Origin: Candidatus Cryptobacteroides faecihippi | GTDB lineage: Bacteria > Bacteroidota > Bacteroidia > Bacteroidales > UBA932 | Assembly: GCA_018066065.1 (NCBI GenBank) | Contig: JAGHSC010000016.1 | Coordinates: 1 to 15,528 of the forward strand | Length of the DNA: 15,528 nucleotides | Reading direction: 5' to 3' | Shown: positions 13,196-15,528 of the stretch, in pieces | Layout: each line of letters begins with the position of its first letter | How positions within the stretch are numbered: the first letter of the stretch is position 1 | Notes under the pieces: generated by a model | What the model was told of the DNA's origin: nothing | Databases searched by the model: none | What the model saw: the letters and a program-made list of their open reading frames with translations, nothing else | Position numbers and translations under genes: made by a program

Positions 13196-14473
13196 CTACA
13201 GCGAAGCGATGATGTCACGGACTGCATCGGCCGAAACCGGAACCTCCTCATGCCTGCCCTCACGCTCACTGATGCTCTGGAAAGGCTCGATCAAAGGAAT
13301 ATCCTCACCAAGAGCCACACGCACCACATCGATGAACTTGGCATAATGCGCAGTCGAGAGCCAGAAACCATCGACCCCGAACTTCTTCGCAGCCAAGTAC
13401 CCAGTCGCACTGTGAGGACAGCTCAGATAAGAGAACTTCTCGCTCATCTCACGGATCGCACCACGAATCTCCTCATCGCTGAACCTGCAGCCACGGATGT
13501 CCGCAGCAACAGCTGACCAATCAGAACCATAGAAACACTGGATCCTCTCGAAATTGCTGGGCGCACTCACATCCATCGCATTCGCAACGGTAGGAACAGT
13601 CTGCGAAGGCACATATTCACCGGACTCGAGATAGCGGAAGAAAGTATCATTCGAATTGTTGGCAGCCACGAAGGAAGCAATCGGAAGCCCCATCCTCTTG
13701 GCAAGCACACCCGCAGCCAAGTTGCCGATGTTGCCGCTAGGGACGACAACGACAGGATCCTTGCGGCCACCGCCGGCGACCCACTGCCTGTAAGCCCAGA
13801 AATAGTAGAAACTCTGAGGGATCCAGCGAAGGATGTTGATCGAATTCGCAGAAGTAAGACGATAGCCGTCATGGAACTCCTTGTCAGCCAAGAGCTTCTT
13901 CACGATCGCCTGGCAATCGTCAAAGCAACCGTCCACAGCAACGGCATGGATGTTCTCCCCCAGGGTCGTCATCTGACTCTCCTGGAACTTGCTCACCTTG
14001 CCCTTTGGATAGAGCACCGTCACATTGACACCATCGACCTTGTAGAAACCATTCGCAACGGCACTTCCAGTGTCACCGGAAGTCGCAGCGATCACATTGA
14101 TGGCCTTACCCTTGTCGGCAAGACGACCCATCATCTGGCCCATGAACCCGGCACCGACATCCTTGAATGCAAAGGTAGGCCCATGGAAAAGCTCCAGAGT
14201 GGAGAAGCCAGGACCGACCTGCGCAAGAGGCACATCGAAGCAGAAAGCCTTGGTCGTCATCTCAAGAAGTTCACCGTACGTGAACTCATCGAAGAAGAAC
14301 CCGGCAAGATGGGCAGCCATCTCAGGGAAAGCCTCACAGGCCATCACCTTCTCAAGGTCGCCCTGAGGGATTGATTCCGGCATGAAAAGGCCTCCGTCAG
14401 GAGCAAGACCCATGCTTGCAGCCTCCTTGAGGGAACAGCGGAGATCCGCATTGCGTGTACTATAGAATTTCAT
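13196..14473 (-). CDS. thrC: Threonine synthase
   Basis: 425-residue cytoplasmic PLP enzyme that converts O-phospho-L-homoserine to L-threonine and phosphate, the last step of the pathway. The N-terminus MKFYSTRNADLRCSLKEAASMGLAPDGGLFMPE is characteristic of the long threonine synthases. The PLP lysine is K104 in GPTFAFKDVGAGF. The phosphate-binding and substrate regions are seen in AATSGDTGSAV and VVVPSGNIGNLAAGVLAKRMGLP. Length is normal for the family and no lesion is seen. It begins 32 bases after the thrB stop, so the two genes form an operon. Its stop lies at the edge of the structure-rich intergenic region. Confidence 0.96.
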   Translation of the reverse strand: MKFYSTRNADLRCSLKEAASMGLAPDGGLFMPESIPQGDLEKVMACEAFPEMAAHLAGFFFDEFTYGELLEMTTKAFCFDVPLAQVGPGFSTLELFHGPTFAFKDVGAGFMGQMMGRLADKGKAINVIAATSGDTGSAVANGFYKVDGVNVTVLYPKGKVSKFQESQMTTLGENIHAVAVDGCFDDCQAIVKKLLADKEFHDGYRLTSANSINILRWIPQSFYYFWAYRQWVAGGGRKDPVVVVPSGNIGNLAAGVLAKRMGLPIASFVAANNSNDTFFRYLESGEYVPSQTVPTVANAMDVSAPSNFERIQCFYGSDWSAVAADIRGCRFSDEEIRGAIREMSEKFSYLSCPHSATGYLAAKKFGVDGFWLSTAHYAKFIDVVRVALGEDIPLIEPFQSISEREGRHEEVPVSADAVRDIIASL

Positions 14474-14505
14474 GATGTTCAGTTCGTTATGTTTAAATGA
14501 ATATA

Positions 14506-15435
14506 CTAGAAGATCACCCTTGCACCTCTGTTGTCACCATGGGCGACAAGCGAGTCAGCGACTATGCCAAGGCTCTGGAAATGATCCGACATGATCTGGC
14601 AAAGCTCCTTGGCCTTCGCCTCATCCTCGCAGAGAGCGAAGACTGAAGGACCCGATCCGGAGATGTTGAAAGCCTTTGCCCCGGCGGCGAAAAGCTTCTC
14701 CCTGAGCTCGTCGAAGCCAGGGATGAACTTCTTTCGATGCTGCTCGACGATCACATCCCTCATGCTCCTGCCCACAAGACCCATGTCCTTGTTCATGAAG
14801 CCGGCCACAAGGCCACCGACATTCGCCCACTGAAGGATCGCATCGTGAAGCGGGATGTCCTTAGGAAGCACGGCACGGCTCTCCGAAGTCCTGACAGTGA
14901 TCTGAGGATGAGCGATCGCAGCGCAGAACGACTCAGGGAAAGGAATCCTGATGTACTCGAAAGGAGCGTAGGAACAAATCAGGACGATACCACCGAGGAT
15001 GGCGGGAGCGACGTTGTCGGCATGCTTGGCACCGCCGCTGGACAGAGCCTCGCCCTCCATTGCAAACTCGACCATCTCCTTCTCGGAGAAACGGTTGCCG
15101 AGAAGATGGTTAAGCGCCACGACGGCACCCGCAGCGGATGCCGCACTGGAACCGATACCGCTTCCTGGCATGATCTTGCACATCAGGGTGATCTTGATGT
15201 GCCTCTGGACGCCCGCAGCGGCAAGCATTGCCCTGATTGAAGGAGTCATGACGTTGTCCTCGACAGTTGAAGGAATGTCATAGTCCGTCCTGTTGATGAT
15301 TTCAATTCCGTCACCCTCAGACATTTCCATGCTGAGGATATCACCTGCACTCTCGACAGCCATACCCATGATGTCGAAACCGCAACCAAGGTTTGCGATC
15401 GATGCAGGTACAAACACAGTTACCTGTTCTACCAT
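14506..15435 (-). CDS. thrB: Homoserine kinase
   Basis: 309-residue GHMP-family kinase that phosphorylates L-homoserine with ATP, supplying the substrate for threonine synthase. The N-terminal FVPASIANLGCGFDIMGMAV and the ATP-binding loop PGSGIGSSAASAAGAVVALN (90-109) are diagnostic, and the C-terminal motif NISGSGPSVFALCED is present. Length and start (ATG at 15435, giving MVEQVTVFVPAS) are normal. It is followed directly by thrC. The thrA aspartokinase/homoserine dehydrogenase gene often found upstream is not evident in the 93 bases that remain, which instead hold a fragment related to the WbsX-like gene. Confidence 0.96.
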   Translation of the reverse strand: MVEQVTVFVPASIANLGCGFDIMGMAVESAGDILSMEMSEGDGIEIINRTDYDIPSTVEDNVMTPSIRAMLAAAGVQRHIKITLMCKIMPGSGIGSSAASAAGAVVALNHLLGNRFSEKEMVEFAMEGEALSSGGAKHADNVAPAILGGIVLICSYAPFEYIRIPFPESFCAAIAHPQITVRTSESRAVLPKDIPLHDAILQWANVGGLVAGFMNKDMGLVGRSMRDVIVEQHRKKFIPGFDELREKLFAAGAKAFNISGSGPSVFALCEDEAKAKELCQIMSDHFQSLGIVADSLVAHGDNRGARVIF

Positions 15436-15442
15436 TATAATT

Positions 15443-15450
15443 CTAAAATA
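15443..15450 (-). promoter_or_regulatory. Weak -7-like box upstream of thrB
   Basis: Minus-strand TATTTTAG differs from TAnnTTTG at one core base and lies 7 bases before the ATG at 15435. That would leave almost no leader, so it may be only AT-rich spacer DNA. Confidence 0.2.
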
Positions 15451-15487
15451 AGATTATTGTTCCACTTGTTCTTTTCAATCTGCTCCG

Positions 15488-15528
15488 GTCACCCGCTTCC
15501 ATCAGACCCCACAGAGCTTCGCGACCTA
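15488..15528 (+). repeat. 41-base fragment of a WbsX-like gene at the window end (copy 2)
   Basis: 40 of 41 bases match 8032-8072 in direct orientation and would code VTRFHQTPQSFATY in the plus strand. Similarity begins abruptly at GTC 15488; the preceding bases (TCTGCTCCG) do not match the corresponding codons of the full gene. The copy runs off the window, so its full extent is unknown. It may be a truncated paralogue, the interior of a second full gene joined by rearrangement, or an assembly artefact. Confidence 0.85.

Noticed and set aside
15436..15528. 3' end of thrA on the minus strand
   Set aside because: The one minus-strand frame open there ends in a short tail (GREALWGLMEAGD onward) that is the antisense of the WbsX-like fragment and shows no resemblance to homoserine dehydrogenase.

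Overview
The window looks like chromosomal DNA from a GC-rich member of the Bacteroidales. Supporting signs are several Bacteroidetes-type -7 boxes (TAnnTTTG) in front of genes, starts without Shine-Dalgarno sites, secreted or lipoprotein glycoside hydrolases, a bifunctional-pathway style thrB-thrC pair, and heavy use of AGG arginine codons. I would guess a gut or rumen lineage (RC9/UBA932-like or Alistipes-like), but that lineage guess is weak. The window has two parts: a carbohydrate-use locus (about 1-12,680) and a threonine biosynthesis operon (13,196-15,435), separated by a 520-base structure-rich noncoding region.

Carbohydrate part. A secreted GH43-CBM6-EEP fusion (95-2182, +) converges on and overlaps a minus-strand operon. 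Read 5' to 3', that operon is a frameshifted L-rhamnose mutarotase (6923-6607), a GH33-type sialidase-fold hydrolase (6586-5060) and a GH106-type alpha-L-rhamnosidase (5043-2149). Divergent from the mutarotase is a WbsX/GH99-like lipoprotein gene (7037-8241, +), also broken by one frameshift. Next come an EamA-family transporter (9132-8245, -) divergent from a short fucose-isomerase-like protein (9212-10426, +), a possible small membrane protein on the minus strand, and a 653-residue six-hairpin-like lipoprotein (10716-12677, +) of no family I can name. No SusC/SusD pair or regulator gene lies in the window. GH106 plus GH33 plus rhamnose mutarotase would fit attack on a glycan in which rhamnose caps an ulosonic acid. 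Side chain C of rhamnogalacturonan II, Rha-Kdo, is one concrete candidate; this is inference.

Noncoding region 12,678-13,195. It lies between convergent genes and holds a 40-base imperfect direct repeat, a 19-base-arm inverted repeat enclosing about 140 bases, and several internal hairpins. It may be a dispersed repeat element or a structured RNA.

Threonine part. thrB and thrC form a minus-strand operon. Upstream of thrB, where thrA is often found, the last 41 bases of the window instead match an internal part of the WbsX-like gene at 40 of 41 positions. This is either a partial duplication or an assembly join and is the most checkable anomaly here.
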